Assembly: GCA_963762435.1 (NCBI GenBank)
Contig: CAVXLN010000040.1
Coordinates: forward strand, 62,001 to 126,000
Reading direction: 5' to 3'
DNA: 64,000 nucleotides
Origin: JAXDMU01 sp963762435
Lineage (GTDB): Bacteria > Pseudomonadota > Alphaproteobacteria > ATCC43930 > CGMCC-115725
Part shown: positions 8,669 to 17,271 of the stretch, piece by piece
Layout: each line of letters begins with the position of its first letter
Numbering within the stretch: position 1 is the stretch's first letter
Notes under the pieces: generated by a model
Database searches by the model: none
What the model saw: only the letters and a program-made list of their open reading frames with translations
What the model was told of the DNA's origin: nothing
Program-made: the position numbers and the translations under genes

Positions 8669-9451
8669 CTATTCCTCGGTGGGTGCAGCGCTTTCATGCC
8701 ATTGATGCAGCACCAGCCAGGACAGGCCCGACATCAGCCCATAGATCGCGATGCCGGAGACCGAGATCAGCATCAGCGACGCGAACATGCGTGCGACATC
8801 GAGCCGATATCCCGATTCGAGGATGCGATAGGCCAAGCCGGTCTCGACTCCGCCGGCACCGGCGACGAACTCGGCCACGACGGCACCGATGAGGGCCAAA
8901 CCGCCGGAAATGCGCAAGCCTGCGAGGAAGTAGGGCAAGGCCGAAGGCAGGCGCAGCAGGCGCAGCGTCTGCCAGCGGCTGGCGCCATAGAGGCGGAAGA
9001 GGGCGACGAGGTTGCGGTCGGCGCTGTTGAGGCCGAGCGTCGTGTTCGAGAGGATCGGGAAGAAGGCGACGATCCAGGCGCACATCAGCAGCGCCACGAG
9101 CGTGTTATGGCACCAGATGATGATGAGCGGCGCCACGGCCACGATCGGCGTCACCTGAAGGATCACCGCGTAAGGCAGCAGCATCCGCTCGATCAGGCGC
9201 GACTGGGCGAAGAGGATGGCCAGTGCCGCACCGCCGATGACGGCGGCAAAGAGGGCGAGTGCCGTCGTTTCGAGCGTGAACAGGAGGGCTGGGCAGAGGA
9301 TTGTGCGGTCGATCCAGAGCTTGGCGAGGATAAGGCTCGGCGCCGGCAGGATATAGGGCGGGATATTCTCGATTCGGACGCCCGCCTCCCACGCACCGAG
9401 CACGGCGAGGCCAAGGAGCGTCGGCAACAGCCGGCCGAGGACCGGATTCAT
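8669..9451 (-). CDS. ABC transporter permease, SsuC/TauC-like
   Basis: A 260-residue protein with about six hydrophobic segments and the permease-type EAA region GASRWQTLRLLRLPSALPYFLAG cut by positions (the conserved GAS...LP...G pattern, about residues 165-190). The overall layout matches the BPD permease family that serves sulfonate, nitrate, taurine or pyrimidine-precursor uptake. Its ATG overlaps the stop of the ATPase gene upstream (ATGA), so the two are made together. No periplasmic binding protein gene of this transporter class is next to it, so substrate cannot be guessed. Confidence 0.88.
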   Translation of the reverse strand: MNPVLGRLLPTLLGLAVLGAWEAGVRIENIPPYILPAPSLILAKLWIDRTILCPALLFTLETTALALFAAVIGGAALAILFAQSRLIERMLLPYAVILQVTPIVAVAPLIIIWCHNTLVALLMCAWIVAFFPILSNTTLGLNSADRNLVALFRLYGASRWQTLRLLRLPSALPYFLAGLRISGGLALIGAVVAEFVAGAGGVETGLAYRILESGYRLDVARMFASLMLISVSGIAIYGLMSGLSWLVLHQWHESAAPTEE

Positions 9452-10212
9452 GCCGCCATCCCGTGACCGAGGGCGGCCGAGACCGCGTGGCAGGCGGCGG
9501 CGTAGGAGGCTGAATGCCGGAACGCCTCGTCGCGCGGATAGGGGGCCTCCACCGGCAGATCCGCGATGATCCGTCCCGGCCGCGGGCTCATCACCAGGAT
9601 ACGGCTCGAGAGATAGACGCTCTCATAGACGCTGTGCGTCACGAAGATGATGGTGATGCCCTGTGCCTGCCACAGAGCCAGCAGATCGTCATTGAGCTTG
9701 AGCCTGGTGATCTCGTCGAGGGCGGCGAAGGGCTCGTCCATCAGCAGCAGCGGAGGTTGGGTCACGAGTGCCCGCGCGATCGAGACGCGCATGCGCATCC
9801 CGCCCGACAGCTGGCGCGGAAAGGCGCGCTCGAACCCATCGAGCCCGACCTGCGTCAAGGCGGCGCGGGCGCGCGCCTCGGCCTCCTCGCGCGGGACCCG
9901 CGTCAGCCTCAGCGGCAGGAGCACATTGCCGAGCACGCGCGCCCACGGCATGAGGGTCGGCTCCTGGAAGACGAAACCCAGCTCGGGCGGCTTGCCGCCG
10001 GCCCAGTGGAGATTGCCGGCGCTGGGCTCGCTCAAGCCGGCGATCAGGCGCAGGACGGTGCTCTTGCCGCAGCCGGACGGGCCGAGAAGGCTCAGGAACT
10101 CGCCGGGGCGCACCGCAAGATCGACCGAGTCGAGCGCCGCCGTGCCGTTGGCGAAGCGCTTCCCGACCCGCTCGAGCATCAGCATGGGAGGCGTCGCCTG
10201 CAGGGATGTCAT
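9448..10212 (-). CDS. ABC transporter ATP-binding protein, SsuB/TauB-like
   Basis: About 254 residues from ATG 10212 (MTSLQATPPMLML). Walker A is GPSGCGKSTVLRL, the Q-loop is FVFQEPTLMPW, the signature is LSGGMRMRVSIARAL, Walker B is LLLMDEPFAALDE, and the switch histidine is in FVTHSVYES. The -FQEPTLMPW- and DEITR pattern fits the nitrate/sulfonate/taurine importer class. An upstream in-frame start at 10326 would add a 38-residue tail without family match, so the internal ATG was preferred. It is coupled to the permease gene. Confidence 0.88.
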   Translation of the reverse strand: MTSLQATPPMLMLERVGKRFANGTAALDSVDLAVRPGEFLSLLGPSGCGKSTVLRLIAGLSEPSAGNLHWAGGKPPELGFVFQEPTLMPWARVLGNVLLPLRLTRVPREEAEARARAALTQVGLDGFERAFPRQLSGGMRMRVSIARALVTQPPLLLMDEPFAALDEITRLKLNDDLLALWQAQGITIIFVTHSVYESVYLSSRILVMSPRPGRIIADLPVEAPYPRDEAFRHSASYAAACHAVSAALGHGMAA

Positions 10213-10301
10213 GAGCGGACCATGGGTTGCAAAGCGTTTCTGCGCAGAAGCGGAACCGGCGCCCCGTTCGGATGTTGGTTGTTGGGGCGTGTTAACCAAA
10301 A

Positions 10302-10319
10302 ATGCCTTGACAGAGGCAT
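10302..10319 (-). terminator. Small hairpin followed by a T run, in the ATPase gene leader
   Basis: Read on the minus strand, ATGCCT and AGGCAT pair around a six-base loop and are followed at once by TTTTT. It lies about 90 bp upstream of ATG 10212, so it could be a weak terminator or attenuator in the leader of the ABC genes, or a terminator for nothing in particular. The stem is only six pairs, so this is tentative. Confidence 0.25.
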
Positions 10320-10482
10320 CGCTCAACGATCTCCGGATTATCTAAAATTGTCGATAAAATTCACGCCTATGTCCCGGAAATTCATGCATTTTGTGTTTCC
10401 GCCCGATGGTGACCGCGATAGCTTGTCGGCCGTTCCGGGTGTTGCACTTTCCCGCCCGGGCCTGCTCGAAGGCGGAACTTCG

Positions 10483-11037
10483 ATGGAGACAGCCGGAATG
10501 GTTAATCCAGGTGGCCCCGCGCGCTGCTTGCCGGCTGCTGAGTCGGAGGTTGTGCCGAGCGGACTGGTTGGCCAGCTCGAAACCTACTGGCAAAGCGTCC
10601 GGCGCGGCCGTCCAATGCCATCGCGGCGGGATATCGACCCGGCATCGTTGCCTCGGCTGCTGCCCAATGTTCTGCTGCTCGACGTGGTCCCGGCCGACAA
10701 GCTCGGCATCGATCGGTCCGGGCTTGCCATCCGCTTCCGCTGGCGCCTGGCCGGCACGCGCATCGTGCACGTCGTGCGTGGCGAGCCGACCGGCAAATGG
10801 CTCGATCAGCTCGAGCTGAATCTCGGCGATCCCTTTCTCGCTTTCTGCCGCATGACGGTCTTGGAGCGCCGGCCGACCTGCCATATCGCGCGCTGGCAGG
10901 ATCTCGACGGCAAGACCAAGCCGCTGACTCGCGGGCTGCTGCCGCTGTCGGAGGATGGACGCCGGGTCAATATGCTGATCGGCATCATCGATTACGCGCC
11001 GAGTCAGGTCATGCTGCTGCATCGGGGTGCTGCGTAA
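10483..11037 (+). CDS. PAS domain-containing protein (PAS_5 type)
   Basis: A 184-residue protein from ATG 10483 (METAGMVNPGGPA). The core reads LVGQLETYWQSVRRGRPMPS, then DIDPASLPRLLPNVLLLDVV and FRWRLAGTRIVHVVRGEPTG. This matches the small alphaproteobacterial PAS-fold proteins whose N-terminus has the W-x-RGRxxPxR-x-DIDP pattern. An in-frame ATG at 10369 would add 38 residues without family signal. It carries no output domain, so its signalling partner is unknown. It is transcribed divergently from the ABC genes across about 270 bp. Confidence 0.8.
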   Translation: METAGMVNPGGPARCLPAAESEVVPSGLVGQLETYWQSVRRGRPMPSRRDIDPASLPRLLPNVLLLDVVPADKLGIDRSGLAIRFRWRLAGTRIVHVVRGEPTGKWLDQLELNLGDPFLAFCRMTVLERRPTCHIARWQDLDGKTKPLTRGLLPLSEDGRRVNMLIGIIDYAPSQVMLLHRGAA

Positions 11038-11041
11038 AGCT

Positions 11042-11695
11042 CTAGCCGCGCCGGATGATCAGTGCCGCCATGCCGAAGCCGCAGGCCGTGCCGAGATAGG
11101 TGCCGGCGATGATGTCGCCGAGGAAGTGAAAGTCGCTCCCCAGAAGGCCGATCGCGACAAGGGCGACAAGACCGCCCCACAGCAGCCGCAACGCCGTCCA
11201 TTCGCGCCACAGCACGGCCATCGGTGCCGAAATCAGCGTGATATGGCCGGACGGAAACGAGGCCCAGCCCTGGCCGCCATGGAACCAGAAGAAGCCGTAG
11301 GTGCCGTTGCTGATCCAGGATGGGTTGTTGTTGGTCCAGGTCTCGGGCCAGGTCCGGCCGAACGCGAGTTTGAGATATTCCTTGATGGTCACCGCCACGA
11401 GAGCGGCGACCGCGCAAGCGATCGCCAGCCGCATCCGCGGTCCAGGGCGCCATCCCGCGAGCGATGCGAGGCCGCAGCCCAACAGGAGCGCCACTGCCGC
11501 CGGGACGAGCGGATCGACGATCCAGGTCAACCAGTGGAATGCCACCATCTCGTGGAGATGATCATGCGACCAGGTCGCGATCGGCTGGTCGAGAAACTCG
11601 ATCGAGAAGAGGACCAGGAGAGCGGCGCCGATCAGGATCAACGGCAGGCGCCACGGCAGGGCCGCGGCAGGCGCCGCAATAGGCAGATCGCTCAT
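11042..11695 (-). CDS. PAP2-family membrane phosphatase
   Basis: A 217-residue protein with about six hydrophobic helices. The three PAP2 phosphatase motifs are visible: KEYLKLAFGRTWPE (about residues 105-118), SFPSGHI with the catalytic-site histidine (about 150), and GSDFHFLGDIIAG (about 185) with the second histidine and the aspartate. Such enzymes hydrolyse lipid phosphates or undecaprenyl pyrophosphate at the membrane. Its ATG overlaps the stop of the TetR gene (ATGA). The stop of the convergent PAS gene is five bp away. Confidence 0.9.
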   Translation of the reverse strand: MSDLPIAAPAAALPWRLPLILIGAALLVLFSIEFLDQPIATWSHDHLHEMVAFHWLTWIVDPLVPAAVALLLGCGLASLAGWRPGPRMRLAIACAVAALVAVTIKEYLKLAFGRTWPETWTNNNPSWISNGTYGFFWFHGGQGWASFPSGHITLISAPMAVLWREWTALRLLWGGLVALVAIGLLGSDFHFLGDIIAGTYLGTACGFGMAALIIRRG

Positions 11696-12309
11696 GTGAA
11701 CAGGTAGGATGCCACGAGGCGCTTCACCTCGGTGATCACGGCCGCGCGCGAGAATTGCTTCTGCCGGAACGCGAATTCGAGCAGATGCCCGCCGCCCTCG
11801 ACCGCGACGGCGATGCGCATCAGGAGGCCCGGCTCGTCCTCATTATCCAGTCGCGTCACTAGATAGTTCTTGATCGCATGGGCCAGATCGAGCGTCGCCG
11901 TCTGGTCGTTGTCGACTGCCTTGACGTTAAGATAGCCGCCGAACCAGAGCGCCTGGAAACCCGGCTCCTCGATCATGAAATCGACATAGAGATCGATCAG
12001 CCCGTCGGCCATGACTTCGCGCGTCGCCGGCTTGACCTCGACGAGATATGCCACCACCCGCTCGCGGCACCGCTCGATGAAGCTCAGCAGGATGGCGCGG
12101 ATCACCGCTTCGCGATCGGGGAAGAAGCGGTAGAGCGCGCCGATCGTCAGCCCCGCAGCCTCGGCAATGCGGTTGGTGGTGATCTCGTCGAGGGGGCGCT
12201 CCTCGATCAGGCGCGCCGCCGCGTCCAGGATCCGGCGCACCGTCTCCTGGCTGCGCTCCTGCATCGGCTGGCGCCGCGCCGCGGTCGTCTTGGCCACGCC
12301 GCTATTCAT
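11692..12309 (-). CDS. TetR/AcrR family transcriptional regulator
   Basis: A 205-residue protein. The N-terminal helix-turn-helix reads RILDAAARLIEERPLDEITTNRIAEAAGLTIGALYRFFPDRE over residues 25-65, the classic TetR layout; the rest is the ligand-binding helical domain. It is divergent from the ferritin-like gene at 12472, with a 162-bp gap that contains ATATCGATAT (12421-12430), a short palindrome that might be its operator. It is coupled to the PAP2 gene downstream, so it may control both directions. Confidence 0.92.
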   Translation of the reverse strand: MNSGVAKTTAARRQPMQERSQETVRRILDAAARLIEERPLDEITTNRIAEAAGLTIGALYRFFPDREAVIRAILLSFIERCRERVVAYLVEVKPATREVMADGLIDLYVDFMIEEPGFQALWFGGYLNVKAVDNDQTATLDLAHAIKNYLVTRLDNEDEPGLLMRIAVAVEGGGHLLEFAFRQKQFSRAAVITEVKRLVASYLFT

Positions 12310-12420
12310 GCTCGAGGTTCGCGCGCGAAATTCATAACAATGTTGTAGCCCGTCTTGCCGCCGGCCGAAAGGTCGCGAGCATTTGACGCGATACGGCCGA
12401 TCCGGTAAACGATAATGATA

Positions 12421-12430
12421 ATATCGATAT
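12421..12430. promoter_or_regulatory. Short palindrome, possible TetR operator
   Basis: ATATCGATAT is a perfect 10-bp palindrome in an AT-rich patch between the divergent TetR gene and the ferritin-like gene, 42 bp before the latter's start. Position and symmetry suit a TetR operator, but a longer symmetric site is not clear. Confidence 0.25.
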
Positions 12431-12471
12431 CAAAGCGGCCATCAAACCGGTCGCGTTCCTCGGGAGGAAAT

Positions 12472-13563
12472 ATGACGACGGAGCTTCGCTACGCGCTGCC
12501 GGTCGACCAGACCAACTGGATCGTGAACGGCCAGACCGAGACGGTTTTGCGCTGGGAATATGACGATGGCCGCGACTTGCTGCTGACGCTCTATGACAAG
12601 GGCAAGAAGGGGCAGTGGGATGCCGCCGACCGGATCGATTGGAAGCTCGATCTCGATCCCGAGAACCCGATGCTGCTGCCGGAGCATACGATCGCCATCT
12701 TCGGCACGCCGATGTGGGACAAGCTCACCCCTAAGGAAAAGGCGAATTTCCGGCGCCATGCCCAGGCCTGGAACATCTCGCAATTCCTGCATGGCGAGCA
12801 GGGTGCCTTGATCTGCACGGCCAAGATCGTGCAGCAGGTGCCGAACATGGACTCGAAATTCTACGCCGCGACCCAGGTGATCGACGAGGCGCGCCATGTC
12901 GAGGCCTATTCGCGCCTGCTGCATGAGAAGTTCGAGCTGGCCTATCCGATCACCCCGCCCTTGAAGTCGCTTCTCAACAATGTGATCGAGGACAGCCGCT
13001 GGGACTTCACCTATCTCGGCATGCAGGTGCTGATCGAAGGGCTGGCACTCGCGGCATTCCACGGCATCCGCAATGAATCGCGCAATCCGCTCGCCGCCAG
13101 CGTCAACGCCTATGTCATGCAGGACGAGGCGCGCCATGTCGCCTTCGGCCGTCTGGCGCTCCGCGACTACTACCCGCAGCTGACCCAGCATGAGCGCAAC
13201 ATCCGCGAGGAGTTCGTGGTCGAGGGCTGCTACCACATGCGCGATCGGTTCCTGTCCGAGGAGCTGTGGGAAGCGACCGGCTTGCCGGTCGCCGAATGCA
13301 TCCGCCACGTCGAGACCTCGCAGGGCATGCGCGATTTCCGGCGCATGCTGTTCAGCCGCATCGTGCCGATCGTGAAGGATATCGGTCTCTGGGGCCCGAA
13401 GGTGCAGGCCGCCTTCACCGATATGGGCGTGATCGAGTTCGCGGCTCTCGATTCCAGTATGATGATGGCCCAGGACGAGCAGATCGCCCGCGCTTTCGAC
13501 GAGGGACAGGGCGAATATCTTGTGCCCCTGCCCGAAGCGCCGGTCGCCGGCACGGCGGACTGA
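12472..13563 (+). CDS. Ferritin-like diiron protein (R2-like)
   Basis: A 363-residue protein with a strong GGGAGGAAA site before ATG 12472. Two E-x(n)-DEARH pairs are visible: HGEQGAL with VIDEARHVEAY (about residues 110-150), and IEGLALAAF with MQDEARHVAFG (about 190-225). That is the four-helix ferritin-like diiron site found in R2-type oxygenases. The likely chemistry is oxygen-dependent (hydroxylase or N-oxygenase-like), but the substrate cannot be read from the sequence. A SnoaL-like protein and a reductase follow on the same strand, and a TetR regulator is divergent. Confidence 0.85.
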   Translation: MTTELRYALPVDQTNWIVNGQTETVLRWEYDDGRDLLLTLYDKGKKGQWDAADRIDWKLDLDPENPMLLPEHTIAIFGTPMWDKLTPKEKANFRRHAQAWNISQFLHGEQGALICTAKIVQQVPNMDSKFYAATQVIDEARHVEAYSRLLHEKFELAYPITPPLKSLLNNVIEDSRWDFTYLGMQVLIEGLALAAFHGIRNESRNPLAASVNAYVMQDEARHVAFGRLALRDYYPQLTQHERNIREEFVVEGCYHMRDRFLSEELWEATGLPVAECIRHVETSQGMRDFRRMLFSRIVPIVKDIGLWGPKVQAAFTDMGVIEFAALDSSMMMAQDEQIARAFDEGQGEYLVPLPEAPVAGTAD

Positions 13564-13619
13564 GGTCGAACCAAAGGGCGGGGGCGACCCCGCCCGATCT
13601 CTTTCGAGAGGAGCCGGGC

Positions 13620-14111
13620 ATGACCCCCGAGGAATTCGCGGCCTTTATCCGCCGCTTCACGGCGGCCGCCGATGCGGGTGACGGTGCGGCTTTCGCCGCC
13701 TGCTTCACGCCCGATGGCATCTATCACGACTATATCTATGGCGATCACCGCGGCCGGGACGACATCGCCCATATGCTCGAAGGCCTGTTCCACCGCGATG
13801 CCGGGGATTATCGCTGGGAGATGTTCGATCCGGTCTTCGACGGCCGCATCGGCTACGTCTGGTCGCTGTCGAGCTTCACCTCCAAGGTCCCGGATTTTGC
13901 CGGCAAGCGGGTTGTGATCGACGGCATGAGCCGGTTTGAGATCAAGGACGGACTCGTCGCCGATTATCGGGAATCGGTGAATGGCGGCGTCGCCATGGTC
14001 CAGCTCGGCGTCGCGGCCGGACGGATCGAGCGCGTGCTGCAGCGCTGGGCCAAGGCCTTGCAGGAGGCGCCCGAGACGGTGGCATATCTCAATCGCCGGC
14101 CGCGCCCATGA
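13620..14111 (+). CDS. SnoaL/NTF2-like fold protein
   Basis: A 163-residue protein starting MTPEEFAAFIRRFTAAADAG after a GAGGAG site. It shows the NTF2-like pattern of an N-terminal helix, FAACFTPDGIYHDYIYG, a GRDDIAHML segment and a beta-rich C-terminal half (GYVWSLSSF, VVIDGMSRFEI). Such proteins are small hydrolases, isomerases or binding proteins with a cone-shaped pocket. Its stop overlaps the ATG of the next gene (ATGA), so it is made with the reductase, and it lies 57 bp after the ferritin-like gene. Confidence 0.8.
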   Translation: MTPEEFAAFIRRFTAAADAGDGAAFAACFTPDGIYHDYIYGDHRGRDDIAHMLEGLFHRDAGDYRWEMFDPVFDGRIGYVWSLSSFTSKVPDFAGKRVVIDGMSRFEIKDGLVADYRESVNGGVAMVQLGVAAGRIERVLQRWAKALQEAPETVAYLNRRPRP

Positions 14112-15160
14112 GCCTCATGATCTATGGCGCCACCGGCTATACCGGCAAGCTGGTGGCGGAGGCGGCGAAGGCCCGCGGCCTCAAGCCGGTGCTGGCCGCC
14201 CGGAATGAAAGGAAGCTGCGGCCGATCGCGGAATCCCTCGGTCTCGGCTGGCGCGCGATCGATCTCGGCGATACCCAGGCGCTCGAGGCGAGTTTGGCCG
14301 ATATCGATGTCGTGCTCCATATCGCCGGGCCCTTTTCGGCGACCTCGAGGCCGATGCTCGATGCCTGCCTCAAGACCAAGACGCATTACCTCGACATCAC
14401 CGGCGAGATCGATGTGTTCGAGGCCTGTGCGGCGCGTGACAGCGAGGCGAAGGCGGCCGGGATCCTGGTCATGCCCGGCGTGGGATTCGATGTCGTGCCG
14501 AGCGATTGCCTGGCCGCCCATATGAAGGTGCTGATGCCCGACGCGACCGAGCTGACGCTGTCGCTGGGCGGGCTCGGTGCGCATATGTCGCGCGGCACCG
14601 CCAAGACCGCGGTCGAGGGTTTCGGCCGTCCGGCCCGCATCCGCCGTGGCGGCCGCATCCTCGACACGCCGAAGCTGTTGCGCCGCGAGGTCGATTTCGG
14701 CGAGGGGCCGAAACAAACGATCGCGATCGGCTGGGGCGATGTCTCGACCGCCTATCACTCGACCGGCATTCCCGACATCACAGTCTATTTCGAGACGAGT
14801 CCGGAGCTCAATCGGGTGGCGACGCTCGGCCCGGTCGGGCGTTGGGTGCTGAGCCGCGGGGTCGTGCAGACGCTCCTCAAACGGGCGGTCGACCGGCAGC
14901 CGGAAGGGCCGACCGCGGCCCAACGCGCCGCCGGCCGGGCCGTGCTCATCGGCGAGGCGCGGAATGCAGCGGGTGAGGTCCGGCGGTCGCGGCTCAAGAC
15001 GCCGGAAGGCTATTCGCTCACGATCGAGACCGGCCTCGGCATCGCCGAGCGCGTTCTGAACGGGGCGGCCGAGCCCGGCTTCCAAACGCCGTCGCACCTC
15101 TTCGGGGCCGATTTCATTCTCGAGATCCCTGGCTGCGAGCGGCATGATCTGAACGCGTAA
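14108..15160 (+). CDS. Saccharopine dehydrogenase-like / trans-acting enoyl reductase-type oxidoreductase
   Basis: A 350-residue protein with an N-terminal Rossmann fold (MIYGATGYTGKLVAEAAKARG, GxTGxTG pattern), then ADIDVVLHIAGPFSATSRPML and THYLDITGEIDVFEA, which are hallmarks of the saccharopine dehydrogenase-like family that includes enoyl reductases acting with polyketide or lipid enzymes. The pattern PGVGFDVVPSDCLA is also typical. It overlaps the SnoaL-like gene by four bases. With the diiron protein upstream this suggests a small oxidation/reduction pathway on a hydrophobic substrate; that is inference. Confidence 0.85.
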   Translation: MSLMIYGATGYTGKLVAEAAKARGLKPVLAARNERKLRPIAESLGLGWRAIDLGDTQALEASLADIDVVLHIAGPFSATSRPMLDACLKTKTHYLDITGEIDVFEACAARDSEAKAAGILVMPGVGFDVVPSDCLAAHMKVLMPDATELTLSLGGLGAHMSRGTAKTAVEGFGRPARIRRGGRILDTPKLLRREVDFGEGPKQTIAIGWGDVSTAYHSTGIPDITVYFETSPELNRVATLGPVGRWVLSRGVVQTLLKRAVDRQPEGPTAAQRAAGRAVLIGEARNAAGEVRRSRLKTPEGYSLTIETGLGIAERVLNGAAEPGFQTPSHLFGADFILEIPGCERHDLNA

Positions 15161-15198
15161 CGCTGGTAAAGCCTCTGCCGCTGGCCTATATCGCGTCG

Positions 15199-16059
15199 AT
15201 GTTCTTGCACCGTCTTCTTTATCGCCTGAGCGGCCGCCGCCTGTTCGTGCCGGCGCCGGTCGTGGCCGTGCTGCGGCTCGAAGGCATCATCGCGTCCCGC
15301 GGCGGCTTCCGGCAGCGCGCACTGTCCTTGATGGGCTTGGCCGACCAGATCGAGCGGGCCTTTGCCCTCGATGGGCTGGCCGCGGTGGCGCTCACCATCA
15401 ACTCGCCGGGTGGCTCGCCGGCGCAATCCGCGCTGATCGAACGCCGCATCCGCCAGCTCGCGGCCGAGAAGAATGTGCCCGTGCTCGCCTTCGCCGAGGA
15501 TGTCGCAGCCTCGGGCGGCTACTGGCTGGCGCTCGCCGGTGACGAGATCTTCGCGACCGAAAGCTCGATTGTGGGCTCGATCGGCGTGGTCAGCGCGAGC
15601 TTCGGCTTCACCGAGGTGCTGAAGCGCTTCGGCATCGAGCGCCGTGTCCATACGGCGGGCGAGAACAAGGCGATGCTCGACCCGTTCCGGCCGGAGGATC
15701 CGGATGATATCGCGCGGCTCAAGGCGTTGCAGCTCGACATCCATGACGGCTTCAAGGCGCGCGTGCGCGACCGGCGCGGAGCGCGCCTCAAGGAAGATGC
15801 GGAGATCTTCACCGGCGCCATCTTCACGGGCCGGCAGGCCGTCGCCAAGGGGCTGATCGACGGCATCGGCGATCTCAGAGGCGTCTTGCGCGACCGGTTC
15901 GGCGACGGGATCCGGCTGCAGCCGATCGTGCCGCGCGGTGGCGGCTGGCTGCGTCGGCGGGCAGTGCCGGTGGCCGCTGGCAGCTGGCCCGCGGAGCTGG
16001 TGGGCGATCTCGTCGAGGCGGTCGAGGATCGGGCGATCTGGTCCCGGTTCGGCCTCTAA
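15199..16059 (+). CDS. S49 family serine peptidase (SohB/SppA-like)
   Basis: A 286-residue protein with a short hydrophobic N-terminal stretch. The core shows AVALTINSPGGSPAQSALI, then FAEDVAASGGYWLALAGDEI with the predicted catalytic Ser, SSIVGSIGVVSASFGF, and GENKAMLDPF with the predicted Lys of the Ser-Lys dyad. It is one-domain length like SohB, short of the two-domain SppA. Family role: cleavage of signal peptides or membrane proteins at the periplasmic side. The next gene follows after six bp. Confidence 0.9.
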   Translation: MFLHRLLYRLSGRRLFVPAPVVAVLRLEGIIASRGGFRQRALSLMGLADQIERAFALDGLAAVALTINSPGGSPAQSALIERRIRQLAAEKNVPVLAFAEDVAASGGYWLALAGDEIFATESSIVGSIGVVSASFGFTEVLKRFGIERRVHTAGENKAMLDPFRPEDPDDIARLKALQLDIHDGFKARVRDRRGARLKEDAEIFTGAIFTGRQAVAKGLIDGIGDLRGVLRDRFGDGIRLQPIVPRGGGWLRRRAVPVAAGSWPAELVGDLVEAVEDRAIWSRFGL

Positions 16060-16065
16060 GCTGCC

Positions 16066-16305
16066 ATGCTGGCTCGTCTTATTCTTCTGGCGCTCATCGC
16101 CTTCGTCGTCTGGCGCGTCTGGCGTTCGATCACGGCGCAGCTGCCCGGCCCGCGGCGCCCGGCCGAGCGTCCGCCAGGTGCTGCGGGATCGGGTGCGGAT
16201 AAGAGCCAGCGGCAGATCGAAGATATGGTGCGCTGTGCCACCTGCGGCACCTATGTGACCGCGTCGGCGCGGTCCTGCGGCCGGACGGATTGCCCGCGCC
16301 GTTGA
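16066..16305 (+). CDS. PP0621-family small membrane protein with cysteine motif
   Basis: A 79-residue protein. It starts with one transmembrane helix (MLARLILLALIAFVVWRVW) and ends with MVRCATCGTYVTASARSCG, which contains the Cys-x2-Cys and later Cys residues of a small zinc ribbon. This matches the PP0621 family as I know it, a conserved small protein of unknown function. It is six bp after the S49 peptidase gene and 75 bp before glyQ. Confidence 0.82.
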   Translation: MLARLILLALIAFVVWRVWRSITAQLPGPRRPAERPPGAAGSGADKSQRQIEDMVRCATCGTYVTASARSCGRTDCPRR

Positions 16306-16380
16306 CCCCTTCGCGGGTGCGAAGTAGGGTCGCGCGCCCCGGCAGCCTCGCTGCCTTCCGATCGACAAGATGGTTTCGGT

Positions 16381-17268
16381 ATGACGCCCGGCTCGTCCGA
16401 CAATAGCTTCCAATCGCTGATCCTGCGGCTCCAGAGCTTCTGGGCGGCGCAGGGTTGCGTCATCCTGCAGCCTTACGATGTCGAGATGGGAGCGGGGACA
16501 TTCCATCCGGCGACGACGCTGCGCGCGCTCGGCCCCGGCTATTGGCGCGCTGCCTATGTCCAGCCCTGCCGCCGGCCGACCGACGGGCGCTATGGCGACA
16601 ATCCGAATCGGCTGCAGCATTACTACCAGTTCCAGGTGATCCTGAAGCCGTCGCCGGCCGACAGCCAGGCCCTATATCTCGACAGCCTGAAGGCGCTCGG
16701 CATCGACACGAGCCTGCACGATATCCGCTTCGTCGAGGATGATTGGGAGAGCCCGACGCTCGGCGCCTGGGGCCTGGGTTGGGAGTGCTGGCTCGATGGC
16801 ATGGAAGTCAGCCAATTCACCTATTTCCAGCAGGTCGGCGGCATCGAATGCGATCCGGTCTCGACCGAGCTCACTTACGGGCTCGAGCGGCTGGCGACAT
16901 ATATCCAGGGCGTCGAGAGCATCTACGATCTCGATTACAATGGCGGCAGCGGCAACGAGAAGATCACCTATCGCGACGTCTTCCATCGCGCCGAACGGGA
17001 ATTCTCGGCCTTCAATTTCGAGTACGCCAACACGGAAAAGCTGTTCGAGCATTTCCGGGACGCCGAGGCGGAATGCCGGTCGCTGCTCGATGTGAAGCTG
17101 GCGCTGCCGGCCTATGACCAGTGCTTGAAGGCGAGCCATCTCTTCAATCTGCTGGATGCGCGCGGCGTGATCAGCGTGACCGAGCGGGCGAGCTATATCG
17201 GCCGCGTGCGAGCACTCGCCAAAGGCTGCTGCGAGGCCTGGTCGGCCGGCCTCAAGGCCGAGGCCTGA
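16381..17268 (+). CDS. glyQ: Glycine--tRNA ligase alpha subunit
   Basis: A 295-residue protein matching bacterial tetrameric-type GlyRS alpha over its whole length: FQSLILRLQSFWAAQGCVIL, then QPCRRPTDGRYGDNPNRLQ and QQVGGIECDPVSTELTYGLERL. The subunit binds glycine and ATP and forms the adenylate with the beta subunit encoded three bp downstream. Start ATG 16381 gives the standard N-terminus. Confidence 0.97.
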   Translation: MTPGSSDNSFQSLILRLQSFWAAQGCVILQPYDVEMGAGTFHPATTLRALGPGYWRAAYVQPCRRPTDGRYGDNPNRLQHYYQFQVILKPSPADSQALYLDSLKALGIDTSLHDIRFVEDDWESPTLGAWGLGWECWLDGMEVSQFTYFQQVGGIECDPVSTELTYGLERLATYIQGVESIYDLDYNGGSGNEKITYRDVFHRAEREFSAFNFEYANTEKLFEHFRDAEAECRSLLDVKLALPAYDQCLKASHLFNLLDARGVISVTERASYIGRVRALAKGCCEAWSAGLKAEA

Positions 17269-17271
17269 GCC

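Noticed and set aside
9514..10482. A plus-strand extension upstream of the PAS protein
   Set aside because: It is antisense to the ABC ATPase; the PAS family match begins at about 10500.
16306..16380. A possible glycine riboswitch or T-box before glyQ
   Set aside because: The gap is only 75 bp and shows no conserved aptamer or antiterminator sequence.
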